From NCBI GenBank assembly GCA_964464925.1, contig CAYXLI010000017.1:1-64000 (forward strand): a stretch of DNA of 64,000 nucleotides, given 5' to 3'. Shown piece by piece: positions 46,561 through 54,879 of this stretch. The position numbers and the translations under genes are program-made. Each line of letters starts with the position of its first letter. Positions within the stretch are counted from its first letter, which is position 1. The stretch comes from CAYXLI01 sp964464925 (GTDB lineage Bacteria > Acidobacteriota > Terriglobia > Bryobacterales > Bryobacteraceae). Below the pieces are notes generated by a model. That model was not told the origin of the DNA. It did no database searches and was given only the letters and a program-made list of their open reading frames with translations.

Positions 46561-47628
46561 ATGCTCCGCCGCACGTTTCTGGAAACAATTGCCGCTGCTC
46601 CGCTGTTTGCGCGCATGCCTGATCGCACGCCTATGGGCTTGAACACTTATTGTCTACGCGCGCTGAAGTGGAACGACTCGCAACTACTCGAATACTGTGC
46701 CAGCCTGAAACTCGATGCCTGCTTCCTGCAAGACTCGCTCGACCCCGAAACGAACGTACCCTCGCATTGGCCGAAGGTCCGTGAGCAAGCTGAGCGGCTG
46801 GGGCTGCACCTGGAAACAGGCGCCGGCACCTTTCTGCCGCAGAAGAAAGAAGAGTTCGAAGACAACGTAAAAAAGCTTCTGAGAGCCGTGGAACGTGCCA
46901 AGGCAATGGGCTCTCCTATCGTCCGTACGCTGATTGCATCGGACCGCGCGCACATGCCTCCCGGTCCTCTGGAGCAGCATATCGAGACTGCGATCCGCGT
47001 TCTGAAAGCCGTGCGTTCGCAAACGATGGATGCGGGGCTGAAGATTGCCATTGAGAATCACAAAGACTTGCAGTGCTGGCAGACTCGCCAGGTGATCGAA
47101 GGCGCGGGTAAGGAGTTCGTCGGCTCCTACCTGGACACCGGCAATCCGGTCTTCGTTTGCGAGGATCCGTTGACCACGGTCGAGACGCTCGGCCCGTATG
47201 CCGTCACTTTTCATCTGCGCGACTCGGTGGTTTACGAGGTAAAGGAGGGCATTGCGGTACAGTGGGTGCCGCTCGGGGAAGGGACGGTGGATTTCCATCG
47301 CATTCTGGCGCGTGCCCGCGAAGTGCTCCCACCCGTGTACATCTATATCAAGCCGATCACCGGACGGCCTCCGGTGACGCTTCCAGTCTGGACAGATGAA
47401 TTCTGGAAGCAGTTCCCCGCTGCACACGCCCGGGACTTCTCTGCGTTCCTGGCATTAGCAAAGCGCGGCCAGCCGTACGATAAGCCGATGGTGGTGGAGG
47501 ACCTGCAAGGCCGCGCCACCCCACCACAGTTCGCCGCGGCAATCCAGGCTCAGCAGAAGGAGCACATGGAGCGGAGCATTGCGTACGCAAGGAAAGACCT
47601 GAATCTCGGTGTGAAAGGCCGGACGTGA
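46561..47628 (+). CDS. Xylose-isomerase-like TIM-barrel protein (sugar phosphate isomerase/epimerase family)
   Basis: The 355-residue protein has the TIM-barrel features 'LKIAIENHKDLQCWQTRQVI', 'FVGSYLDTGNPVFVCEDP' and 'AVTFHLRDSVVY', parallel to those of the protein at 11829-12809, so the two are paralogues. The N-terminus 'MLRRTFLETIAAAPLFARMP' is Tat-like. ATG 46561 is preferred over a TTG at 46531, which lies in the terminator's T-tract region. There are no close partners on the same strand; it converges with hemH. Confidence 0.85.
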   Translation: MLRRTFLETIAAAPLFARMPDRTPMGLNTYCLRALKWNDSQLLEYCASLKLDACFLQDSLDPETNVPSHWPKVREQAERLGLHLETGAGTFLPQKKEEFEDNVKKLLRAVERAKAMGSPIVRTLIASDRAHMPPGPLEQHIETAIRVLKAVRSQTMDAGLKIAIENHKDLQCWQTRQVIEGAGKEFVGSYLDTGNPVFVCEDPLTTVETLGPYAVTFHLRDSVVYEVKEGIAVQWVPLGEGTVDFHRILARAREVLPPVYIYIKPITGRPPVTLPVWTDEFWKQFPAAHARDFSAFLALAKRGQPYDKPMVVEDLQGRATPPQFAAAIQAQQKEHMERSIAYARKDLNLGVKGRT

Positions 47629-47640
47629 TCCAGCGGCTAT

Positions 47641-47670
47641 AGAGATCGCCAGGCTGCGCGATTTCTCTCT
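47641..47670 (+). terminator. Possible weak terminator between convergent genes
   Basis: GAGATCGC (from 47642) can pair with GCGATTTCTC with a two-base bulge, followed by a pyrimidine-rich TCTCTTCTCC. The structure is imperfect. Confidence 0.3.
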
Positions 47671-47709
47671 TCTCCTCCATAGCAAGCGTCCATGCTCCAG
47701 CTTCTTTCT

Positions 47710-48675
47710 TCAAGGCCGTCTCATCGCTGGGGCAGGGCAACAGTCAGGCGCGCAGAGATCTCGTAGATCTCCTTCCATGCGCTCCACAATCAACTGCCGG
47801 ATCAGCCTTACAAATGAGGGATGCGTGCCTATCGTTCGGGCGCGCACCATGTGGATGCCCAACTCGCGGCAGAGATCCGCCACCTCCGTATCCAAATCAT
47901 AAAGCACCTCCATGTGATCCGAGATAAAGCCTATTGGCATAACGATGACGTTCTTCTTCCCGGCGAAACGGAGATGATCTCCGATATCCGGCTCCAGCCA
48001 GGGCTGCGCCGGAGGGCCGCTGCGGCTCTGATAGACCAGTTTCCAATCCGGAAGACCGGCCGCATGCGCTACTGCCGCGCACGCCTCTTCCAACTGAGGC
48101 ACGTAATCCGAAGTAGAAGCCATGGCCATTGGCACGCTATGCGCCGTAAACGCGAGATGCACATCAGCGCCGGAAAACTCCGTCATTGCATCGCGAACCC
48201 GGCTGGTCAGTGCCTCCACGAACAGCGGGTCGTTATAGAAACGCCTGACTTTCACGATCTCTGGAGCGCCTTCGCCTACCTGCTGCTGGGCGGCGGCGAC
48301 GTTCTCCCGATACTGTCGACACCCCGAGTACGAACTAAAGGCGGAGGTGAAAAACGCTACCGCACGCTTGACGCCGTCGGCGCGCATTTGCCGAATTGTG
48401 TCCGGCAGCAGCGGATGCCAATTGCGATTGCCCCAATAGATCGGGACGTGCGGACCTTCGGCATCCAGCAACTTCTGCAATGCGGCAATCAACTCGCGGT
48501 TCTGATCGTTGATGGGACTCTTGCCGCCGAAATGATAATAGTGCTCCGCCACATCGAGCATACGGTCGCGCGGTACGTTCCTCCCTCGCAACACGTTCTC
48601 CAGAAAAGGAATCACATCCTCCGGCTTCTCCGGGCCGCCGAAGGAAACAATCAACACTGCGTCAAACGTAGACAA
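47710..48675 (-). CDS. hemH: Ferrochelatase
   Basis: The 321-residue enzyme inserts iron into a porphyrin at the end of haem synthesis. Signatures present are 'SFGGPEKPEDVIPFLENVLRGR', 'LAFTAHSVPMAMA' with the catalytic His, and 'VMPIGFISDHMEVLYDLD' with the catalytic Glu. Whether the substrate is protoporphyrin or coproporphyrin cannot be decided by eye. The C-terminus ends in a cysteine cluster 'CAPDCCPAP', which could hold an Fe-S cluster as in some bacterial ferrochelatases. It diverges from the downstream membrane acyltransferase gene by 40 bases. Confidence 0.95.
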   Translation of the reverse strand: MSTFDAVLIVSFGGPEKPEDVIPFLENVLRGRNVPRDRMLDVAEHYYHFGGKSPINDQNRELIAALQKLLDAEGPHVPIYWGNRNWHPLLPDTIRQMRADGVKRAVAFFTSAFSSYSGCRQYRENVAAAQQQVGEGAPEIVKVRRFYNDPLFVEALTSRVRDAMTEFSGADVHLAFTAHSVPMAMASTSDYVPQLEEACAAVAHAAGLPDWKLVYQSRSGPPAQPWLEPDIGDHLRFAGKKNVIVMPIGFISDHMEVLYDLDTEVADLCRELGIHMVRARTIGTHPSFVRLIRQLIVERMEGDLRDLCAPDCCPAPAMRRP

Positions 48676-48715
48676 ACTGGCTTCTTACCTCTTCATTTGA
48701 TGGTATTCTGACCCC

Positions 48716-49882
48716 GTGCAGTCGCTCGTGACCGAACAGCAGGAGACCCTCTCCCAAGCGCCGGTGAGCAAGCCGGAGCGTCTCATGTCTCTCGACGTCT
48801 TCCGCGGAGCGACGATCGCCTCCATGATTCTGGTGAACAATCCGGGCTCATGGGATGCAGTCTACACTCCACTTGAGCACGCCGACTGGCACGGTTGGAC
48901 TTTCACCGATCTGGTATTCCCGTTTTTCCTTTGGATTGTAGGCGTCGCCATCACTCTCTCGATGGCTCGCCGGGTTGCCGAAGGCGCGGACAAGAGCAGG
49001 CTCCTTCTGCATATCGTACGCCGCGCCGTTCTCATCTTTCTCGTCGGCGAGTTGCTGTCGCTGGTCCCGTATTTCCGGTTCAGCACGGTGCGCATACCGG
49101 GAGTGCTGCAGCGGATCGCCATATGTTATCTGATTGCAGCCACCATCTTTTTATTCACAAATTTACGCGGCCGCGTCCTTTGGATTGCCGGATTGCTCGC
49201 CGCCTGGTGGATGCTGGTGATGTTTGTAGCGGCGCCAGGCTCCACCCCCGGCTTTCTCGACCGCCCGGAAGGCACGCTTCAGCAGTATTGGGATGGCCTG
49301 TTCCTCTCCGGTCATATGTACTCCCAGACGAAAACGTGGGATCCCGAAGGCATCCTCAGCACCCTTCCCGCAATCGCCACTGTGCTCTTCGGAATTCTCG
49401 CGGGCATGCTGCTGCAGGCAAAGAAGACCATGGAGGAAAAGACTGCGTGGATGTTTCTGCTGGGCAATCTGCTGATTTTCGCAGGCCTGATCCTGTCGAC
49501 CTGGGTACCCATCAATAAGAAACTCTGGACCAGTTCCTACGCCGTCTTCATGGCCGGTATGGCGTGGGTGGTCTTCGCGGGCTGCTACTGGCTGATCGAT
49601 GTGCAAAAATGGCGGCGCTTTGCGAAGCCGTTCGCGATCTACGGCATGAATGCGATTACAGTGTATGTGCTCTCCGGAGTCATCGCGAAAGCTCTTGGCC
49701 TGATTCAGGTCACAGCGCCAGATGGCAAAGCGATTCCGCTCGAAACTTTTTTATACCGGAACTTCTTCCAGCCTGTAGCATCGCCAAAGAACGCGTCCCT
49801 GCTTTACGCCCTGACGAACGTTGCGGTCCTTTACGGCGTCGCCTGGTTTATGTACCGCCGAAAGTGGATTGTGCGCCTTTAG
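48716..49882 (+). CDS. HGSNAT/DUF5009-like membrane acyltransferase
   Basis: The 388-residue protein has about ten membrane helices and matches bacterial relatives of heparan-alpha-glucosaminide N-acetyltransferase: 'RLMSLDVFRGATIASMILVNNPG' with the DxxRG motif, 'HADWHGWTFTDLVFPFFLWIVG' and 'VPYFRFSTVRIPGVLQRIAICYL'. Members carry acetyl groups across the membrane to sugar amines. It starts with GTG 48716; a TATTCT at 48704-48709 sits very close upstream. The specific acceptor is unknown. Confidence 0.87.
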   Translation: MQSLVTEQQETLSQAPVSKPERLMSLDVFRGATIASMILVNNPGSWDAVYTPLEHADWHGWTFTDLVFPFFLWIVGVAITLSMARRVAEGADKSRLLLHIVRRAVLIFLVGELLSLVPYFRFSTVRIPGVLQRIAICYLIAATIFLFTNLRGRVLWIAGLLAAWWMLVMFVAAPGSTPGFLDRPEGTLQQYWDGLFLSGHMYSQTKTWDPEGILSTLPAIATVLFGILAGMLLQAKKTMEEKTAWMFLLGNLLIFAGLILSTWVPINKKLWTSSYAVFMAGMAWVVFAGCYWLIDVQKWRRFAKPFAIYGMNAITVYVLSGVIAKALGLIQVTAPDGKAIPLETFLYRNFFQPVASPKNASLLYALTNVAVLYGVAWFMYRRKWIVRL

Positions 49883-50028
49883 TCCACGGTTCGTCTTTTG
49901 GCCGGGGGAGAATCCCTCACCATGCGCGAGTTCCCCCAGCCCGCATCCTGCGCCGTTTTCCCAAGTGGTTGAAAAGCCGCATTGATCATCTTGGACGCCC
50001 GATTGCATGGTCTGGCAGCGGAGGCCAG

Positions 50029-50280
50029 ATGGCATACGTAATTACAGATACTTGCACGAAGGATAACAACTGCATCGACGCGTGCCCCGTCAATTGCATT
50101 CATCCGACTCCGGATGAACCCGGCTACGCGGAAGCGCCGCACCTTTACGTGCACCCGATTGAATGTGTCGACTGCGGCGCATGCATTCCCGTGTGTCCGA
50201 CGAATTCGATCTATGTGCTCGACGATCTTCCGGCGGAACTGAAATCTTTCGCGGAGCAGAACGCAGCGTATTACGCCTAA
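50029..50280 (+). CDS. Small bacterial-type dicluster ferredoxin
   Basis: The 83-residue electron carrier has one canonical [4Fe-4S] motif, Cys46-x2-Cys49-x2-Cys52-x3-Cys56-Pro, and a second set Cys9-x5-Cys15-x3-Cys19-Pro with Cys23. The x5 spacing is shorter than the x7 typical of 7Fe ferredoxins, so the second cluster could be [3Fe-4S] or [4Fe-4S]. ATG 50029 follows GGAGG at 50020-50024 by four bases; the longer frame upstream is not supported. Redox partners are not evident. The 146 bases before it hold no other gene that I can see. Confidence 0.9.
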   Translation: MAYVITDTCTKDNNCIDACPVNCIHPTPDEPGYAEAPHLYVHPIECVDCGACIPVCPTNSIYVLDDLPAELKSFAEQNAAYYA

Positions 50281-50307
50281 CTGATTCGATGCGCCGAGAC
50301 GGATGCT

Positions 50308-51348
50308 TCAGCGCATCGCCGCATTCAGTTGAAAGAGGATTCTGGGCAGCACCAGCAACAGAGGCAGCGCAAAGGCCGGCTTTCGATCCCGAACCGCGAT
50401 CATGGCGAGGGCAATCAGAAGCGGCGATAGGGTCCGGCCGAATGCATAGGCATCGGCCCAGATATCTCGTTTGCCAAGGCAGAGTGCGAAGGACGCAAAC
50501 AGAATCGCGATCCACTCTGCGGTCCCTAGCCGCCTCAGAAACGTGCAGAGGACGATGCCTGTCCAGATCCCGAGCAAGGCCAAGTAATCGAGTGCTGCTG
50601 CCGCACGAAGCCAATGGCTCGTAACAGGGAATTGGATCGGGTGCAGCGTGCGTTCGAACAGACCACCGAAGCCGAGCCATGCCGTTTGATCCGCGCCTGT
50701 GTGAACGTGCACGTACCCATACCAAGCCAAGGCGGGAAGCGCGCAGAGCAGGAACCGCCAATTTTTTCGAGCGATCGCCACGGCGAAGATCAAAACGAGC
50801 CCGGTCTCCCGGCTAAGCCCCGCGAGAGGCAGCGCAACCCATGGTTGCACCAGCGCGCCAACCGTCAGGGCTGCGGTGGACACGTCGACCGTCATCCGAT
50901 CCAGCGAGACGAGGACTGCGGGGACCAACAGGAAAGCGGGCGCCCACATTGGGCCGAGCGCTTTGCCTGTCCACCAGGCCCCCAGAGCTACGAACGCGAG
51001 CACCAGGCCGAAGTACACAGAATCCACATACTCGTCCTGGCCAAAGGCCAGCAGCCACGCGAGCCCGGGTAACAGAATCCGGCGCCAGCGCAGAGAGGGA
51101 TTGTCGACGTATTTCTCGATCCCGCGAAGCATCCAGGGATCGTGCGCGATGTAGTGGTAATACTGGCCGTCGTAGCCCGTGCGGCCAGGAAAGCGGTAAA
51201 CGTCTTCCCCGGCAAGTTGCGGCGGCAGGGCACCCTGAGCGCCCGTGTAGTAGAGGCCCGTCCAGTTCCCGTCGTACTTGCGCTCGACCACTGCGAACTG
51301 CCAGGCGATTGCCAATGCGACCGCGATCGCTACAAAGATATATCTCAC
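50308..51348 (-). CDS. Polytopic membrane protein, possible GT-C-like
   Basis: The 346-residue protein has eight or more predicted membrane helices and a first periplasmic loop containing 'GRTGYDGQYYHYIAHDPWM', an acidic/aromatic pattern like that of GT-C fold glycosyltransferases and related uncharacterised membrane proteins. No specific function can be assigned. It is the last gene of a three-gene unit: its ATG overlaps the stop of the upstream M16 gene by four bases. Confidence 0.7.
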   Translation of the reverse strand: MRYIFVAIAVALAIAWQFAVVERKYDGNWTGLYYTGAQGALPPQLAGEDVYRFPGRTGYDGQYYHYIAHDPWMLRGIEKYVDNPSLRWRRILLPGLAWLLAFGQDEYVDSVYFGLVLAFVALGAWWTGKALGPMWAPAFLLVPAVLVSLDRMTVDVSTAALTVGALVQPWVALPLAGLSRETGLVLIFAVAIARKNWRFLLCALPALAWYGYVHVHTGADQTAWLGFGGLFERTLHPIQFPVTSHWLRAAAALDYLALLGIWTGIVLCTFLRRLGTAEWIAILFASFALCLGKRDIWADAYAFGRTLSPLLIALAMIAVRDRKPAFALPLLLVLPRILFQLNAAMR

Positions 51349-52808
51349 TGTGCCGGATATACCAGAGTTAGCGGATCGGGCAGCGGAATCATCTTGACTG
51401 TTCCGAATTTCGACACCTGGAACTGCGGCTTATCCGGATTGCCTTTCTGGATGGATTCGGCATCGCCCACGATGAGAATCGACATCTGCTCGGGTTTGAG
51501 ATACTGCTTCGCCACTCGTAGCACGTCATCGGGTGTGACCGCTCGTACCCGGTCGCGATAGCTGATCCAGTAGTCTTCCGGCAAGTTCTCGTAGTCATCA
51601 GTGGCAAACTGCTGGGCCTTGCTGGCGGCTGTTGCGAAGCGCCGAGGCAGTCCTTCGACTGCAGAGTTGATGGTGATCCGCAACTCCTCTGGAGTGACTT
51701 TCTCTGTGCGGATCCGGTTGATCTCTTCCAGTACGATGGCCGCGGCCTGCGCGACGCTCGGGCTCTTCGATTGAAAAAGTGCAGTGAATGTACCGGGGTA
51801 GAACACACCTGCACCGAACGCTGAGGCGGCCTGATAGGCGAGCCCTTCATCAGACCGCACCCGCGTCAGGATGCGCGATGTGAAGCCGCCCCCGCCCAGA
51901 ATGGCGTTCATGAGGCTGATCGCGATGTGATCCGGATTTTGCCGTGTGATTCCGGGATGCCCCATTCGCACGCGGCCCTGGTTCACGCCCTTCTTATCCA
52001 CAATGTAGACTCCGCCTGCCGGTGTGAAGGTAGGAACGGGAATGGGCGAAGTCTTCTCTGAGCCGTTCGCCCAGCCTGCCATACGGCTCTCCAGCTTCGA
52101 TTGCAGGTCTTTCGGATCGAAATCTCCGGAAGCCGCTAAGATGAAGTTCGCCGGATAGTAATAGCGATCGTGGAAAGCCAACATGTCTTCGCGAGTGATC
52201 CCTTCGATACTTGGCTTTGTGGCGAGGCGGTTTGCAAAAAAGTCCGGACCGCGCATGAGGCGGTTGAACTCGCGGGATTCGATCTGTTCCGTGGCGTCGT
52301 TGCGGCGCTGCAGCGTTTGGAGGAGTTGCGTCTTCGCGAGGTTCAGCCGGTCACCCGCAAAGCCAGGGTTGTGCAGCATGTCGAAGAACATATCGAGGCA
52401 GACGTCCAGATGTTTCGTTAGACAGTTCATGTTTGCCCGGCCTTCGGTATCGCCCACGAACGAGCTGAATTGCGCGGCGAGGTACGCCGCTTCTTCGTCA
52501 AACGCAAGCGGCGGCTTGGTTTTCGTTCCGCCGGCGCGCATCTGGGATCCGGTGAGGGATGCGAGCCCTTCTTTGCCCTGTGGCTCCAGCCATGAGCCGG
52601 CGCGCACGACGACGCTGATATTTACCAGCGGCAGCGTACGATCCGGAACCATGTACGCCGTTGCGCCGCCCGCCAGCTTGTGCCGGTACTCCGACGCCTT
52701 TGGAGGCGTATAGCTCAGCGCGGGATATTTCAAGTCACGCGGATGCTTGACGATGTCGGCCGCGAATGCCCAGCCAAGAAGATAAAAACCAATCAGGAGC
52801 TTTCTCAC
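51345..52808 (-). CDS. M16-family peptidase-like protein, inactive partner subunit
   Basis: The 487-residue exported protein (leader 'MRKLLIGFYLLGWAFA') has the M16 fold, e.g. 'VNISVVVRAGSWLEPQGKEGLASLTG' and 'GNFDPKDLQSKLE'-like regions, but where HxxEH should be it reads 'LASLTGSQM', so it cannot bind zinc. M16 enzymes often work as a heterodimer of one catalytic and one non-catalytic subunit. The catalytic partner is encoded just upstream with a 4-base overlap, which supports a periplasmic two-subunit peptidase. Confidence 0.9.
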   Translation of the reverse strand: MRKLLIGFYLLGWAFAADIVKHPRDLKYPALSYTPPKASEYRHKLAGGATAYMVPDRTLPLVNISVVVRAGSWLEPQGKEGLASLTGSQMRAGGTKTKPPLAFDEEAAYLAAQFSSFVGDTEGRANMNCLTKHLDVCLDMFFDMLHNPGFAGDRLNLAKTQLLQTLQRRNDATEQIESREFNRLMRGPDFFANRLATKPSIEGITREDMLAFHDRYYYPANFILAASGDFDPKDLQSKLESRMAGWANGSEKTSPIPVPTFTPAGGVYIVDKKGVNQGRVRMGHPGITRQNPDHIAISLMNAILGGGGFTSRILTRVRSDEGLAYQAASAFGAGVFYPGTFTALFQSKSPSVAQAAAIVLEEINRIRTEKVTPEELRITINSAVEGLPRRFATAASKAQQFATDDYENLPEDYWISYRDRVRAVTPDDVLRVAKQYLKPEQMSILIVGDAESIQKGNPDKPQFQVSKFGTVKMIPLPDPLTLVYPAQ

Positions 52809-54322
52809 TGTGGGCCTCCGGACCCTTTCCGATTGATCAGCAGAACGCTGCGGTTCTCCGGCAGCAGGTATTTCTTTGCGACGCGTTGGACATCCGCCGC
52901 GGTCACTTTCTGGATAGCCTCGTCGTCGGTGTTCATGGACCGCCAGCCACGGTTGCCGTCGGCGATCAGAATGCGGCGCATCAGAAAGAAGTCAGATTGC
53001 AGTGAGCGGTAGCTGGAACCCGCCGCGTTGTTCTTCACTTTCTCCAGTTCATGATCCGAGACGGGTTCATTACGCAACTTTTCGAGTTCTTTGAGTAGTG
53101 CCTTCTCGACATCCTCCGGTGTTTTGCCCGGCCGCGCGATTCCATGGATCTCGAAATAGCCTTCATATTTTTGCCCGTTGTTCCCGGCTGACGCCGCGCT
53201 CGCCACCTGTTGCTCCAAAACGAGCGATTTGAACAGGCGGCCCGTATTGCCGTTTAGCAAATTGCCGAGGACGAGCAGCGCCGGTTCATCCTTGTGACCA
53301 TCGGCAACTGTGTGGAACCGGATCACTGCCTGCGGGGTGGTCTCGGCGGCCGCCACCATGCGCTTTTCGGCGTATTGGGGTGTCTCGACGGTCCGCGGCG
53401 GCTCCGGATCGTGCCGTCCGCGCGGGATACGGCCGAAGTACTTCTTGGCGAGCGCGAGCGCGGCTTCGGGTTCGAAATCGCCTACGAGGCAGACGGACAG
53501 GTTGTTGGGCGCGTAGTATATGCCGTAATATTCGTTAGCATCCTCGCGCGTGATCGCCTGCAGATCACTGGGCCAGCCGACGACCGGCCAGGCGTACGGC
53601 GAGGACTTCCAAAACATCGCGTCGAACTGTTCCATGATGAGGCCGGTCGGTGTGCTGTCGACCGAGCGACGGCGCTCCTCGTGCACTACGTCGCGCTCGG
53701 CGTAGAACTCGCGGAACACGGGATTCGCCAGCCTGTCCGACTCCATCCAAAACCAGAGTTCAAGTTTATTGGCCGGGAGTTGGAGGAAGTATATGGTGAA
53801 ATCCTCGCTGGTGCCGGCATTGATTCCGGCGGCGCCTTGATCCTGATAAATCTTGTCGTAGTCGCTCTTGATCAGAATCTCACTCTGGCGCTTGAGGAGC
53901 CTGTCAAACTCAGTGAGCAGTTGCTGATGGCGCGGAGTGCGGTTCTTAGGGTCCTTGGGATCGTCGATCTCGCCAAGACGCACCCGGCGCTGTAAGTCCT
54001 GCTCTTCCTTCGCGATTCCGGCTCTTACCTTGTCCTGTTCGAGATTGAGCCTGGCATCCTCTTCGCTGTTCTTTGTGCCGATGGTGGTCGTACCTTTGAA
54101 CATCATGTGCTCGAACAGATGGGAGATTCCGGTGATGCCGGGCCGTTCGTTTACGGAACCGACTCGCGCCAGCCATCCGGCCGAGACATTGAACGAGCCT
54201 TTGCGGGGCAGGAGGAGGACGCGCATGCCGTTGTCCAGCACATGCTCCTGCACCTCGACCCGCTGGGCGAAGCACACCACGCCGCAGAGGAGAAAGATGG
54301 CAATTCGAGGAAACACGTCCAA
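52805..54322 (-). CDS. M16-family zinc peptidase, catalytic subunit
   Basis: The 505-residue exported protein (leader to about residue 20) has the inverted zinc motif HLFEH at 68-72 in 'GITGISHLFEHMMFKGTTTIG', with Glu71 as general base. Later 'VHEERRRSVDSTPTGLIMEQFDAMFW' contains the Glu region supplying the third zinc ligand, and 'LSVCLVGDFEPEAALALAKKYFG' is typical of pitrilysin-like proteins. It is the first gene of the M16-M16-membrane-protein unit and probably degrades peptides in the periplasm. Confidence 0.93.
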   Translation of the reverse strand: MDVFPRIAIFLLCGVVCFAQRVEVQEHVLDNGMRVLLLPRKGSFNVSAGWLARVGSVNERPGITGISHLFEHMMFKGTTTIGTKNSEEDARLNLEQDKVRAGIAKEEQDLQRRVRLGEIDDPKDPKNRTPRHQQLLTEFDRLLKRQSEILIKSDYDKIYQDQGAAGINAGTSEDFTIYFLQLPANKLELWFWMESDRLANPVFREFYAERDVVHEERRRSVDSTPTGLIMEQFDAMFWKSSPYAWPVVGWPSDLQAITREDANEYYGIYYAPNNLSVCLVGDFEPEAALALAKKYFGRIPRGRHDPEPPRTVETPQYAEKRMVAAAETTPQAVIRFHTVADGHKDEPALLVLGNLLNGNTGRLFKSLVLEQQVASAASAGNNGQKYEGYFEIHGIARPGKTPEDVEKALLKELEKLRNEPVSDHELEKVKNNAAGSSYRSLQSDFFLMRRILIADGNRGWRSMNTDDEAIQKVTAADVQRVAKKYLLPENRSVLLINRKGSGGPQ

Positions 54323-54330
54323 ATGATACC

Positions 54331-54347
54331 TTGGGGTCAGACCCCAA
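54331..54347. repeat. Perfect 8-bp inverted repeat TTGGGGTC-A-GACCCCAA
   Basis: The palindrome sits in the 47-base gap between the divergent M16 and DUF488 genes, eight bases from the M16 start. Both arms match exactly around a single A. It might be an operator for the two promoters or a dispersed repetitive element; similar GGGGTCAGACCCC sequences are, to my recollection, dispersed in many genomes near REP-type transposases. Confidence 0.6.
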
Positions 54348-54369
54348 TGGTTGGCTTACACTTTCTAAG

Positions 54370-54879
54370 GTGGATGTTTTCACGATCGGCCATTCGACAC
54401 GGCCTATTGATGAGTTTCTGCGGATCCTGAGGGCTCATGGCGTCGGGAGATTGCTGGATGTGCGCACGGTGCCCAAATCCCGCCACAATCCGCAATTCCA
54501 CACGGATGCACTCGCGCGATCGCTGCAGCAAGCGGGAATTGAATATCGGCATATGCCCGGACTGGGCGGTCTTCGCCACGCCCGCAAAGATTCAGTCAAT
54601 ACGGGCTGGCGCAACGACTCCTTCCGTGGCTATGCGGATTACATGCAAACGCCCGAGTTCGAAGTGAACCTGAAGGAACTCCTCCAATTGGCAGGGGAGA
54701 AGCGGACGGTCATTATGTGCGCGGAGGCAGTGCCTTGGCGCTGTCATCGTTCGTTAATCGCGGATGCACTCATGGCGCGCGGTATTCATGCCGAACATAT
54801 ACTTAGTGAAACGGATCGGAGACCGCACAGTCTCACTTCTTTTGCGAAGGTAGAAGGCACACGCGTAACCTATCCATGA
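54370..54879 (+). CDS. DUF488-family protein
   Basis: The 169-residue protein matches DUF488: 'VFTIGHSTRPIDEFLRILRAHGVGRLLDVRTVPKSRHNPQF' at the N-terminus and 'TVIMCAEAVPWRCHRSLIADAL' with conserved Cys and His. The biochemical role is unknown. The start is GTG 54370; a TTG at 54331 would place translation inside the palindrome and has no ribosome site. It overlaps the Nramp-related gene by four bases, so the two are cotranscribed. Confidence 0.85.
   Translation: MDVFTIGHSTRPIDEFLRILRAHGVGRLLDVRTVPKSRHNPQFHTDALARSLQQAGIEYRHMPGLGGLRHARKDSVNTGWRNDSFRGYADYMQTPEFEVNLKELLQLAGEKRTVIMCAEAVPWRCHRSLIADALMARGIHAEHILSETDRRPHSLTSFAKVEGTRVTYP

Noticed and set aside
47357..47740. Minus-strand frame between the isomerase and hemH genes
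   Set aside because: It is mostly antisense to the isomerase gene and the unique part has no gene-like features.
49564..50028. N-terminal extension of the ferredoxin frame
   Set aside because: It runs inside the membrane acyltransferase gene; ATG 50029 has its own GGAGG and starts exactly at the ferredoxin fold.
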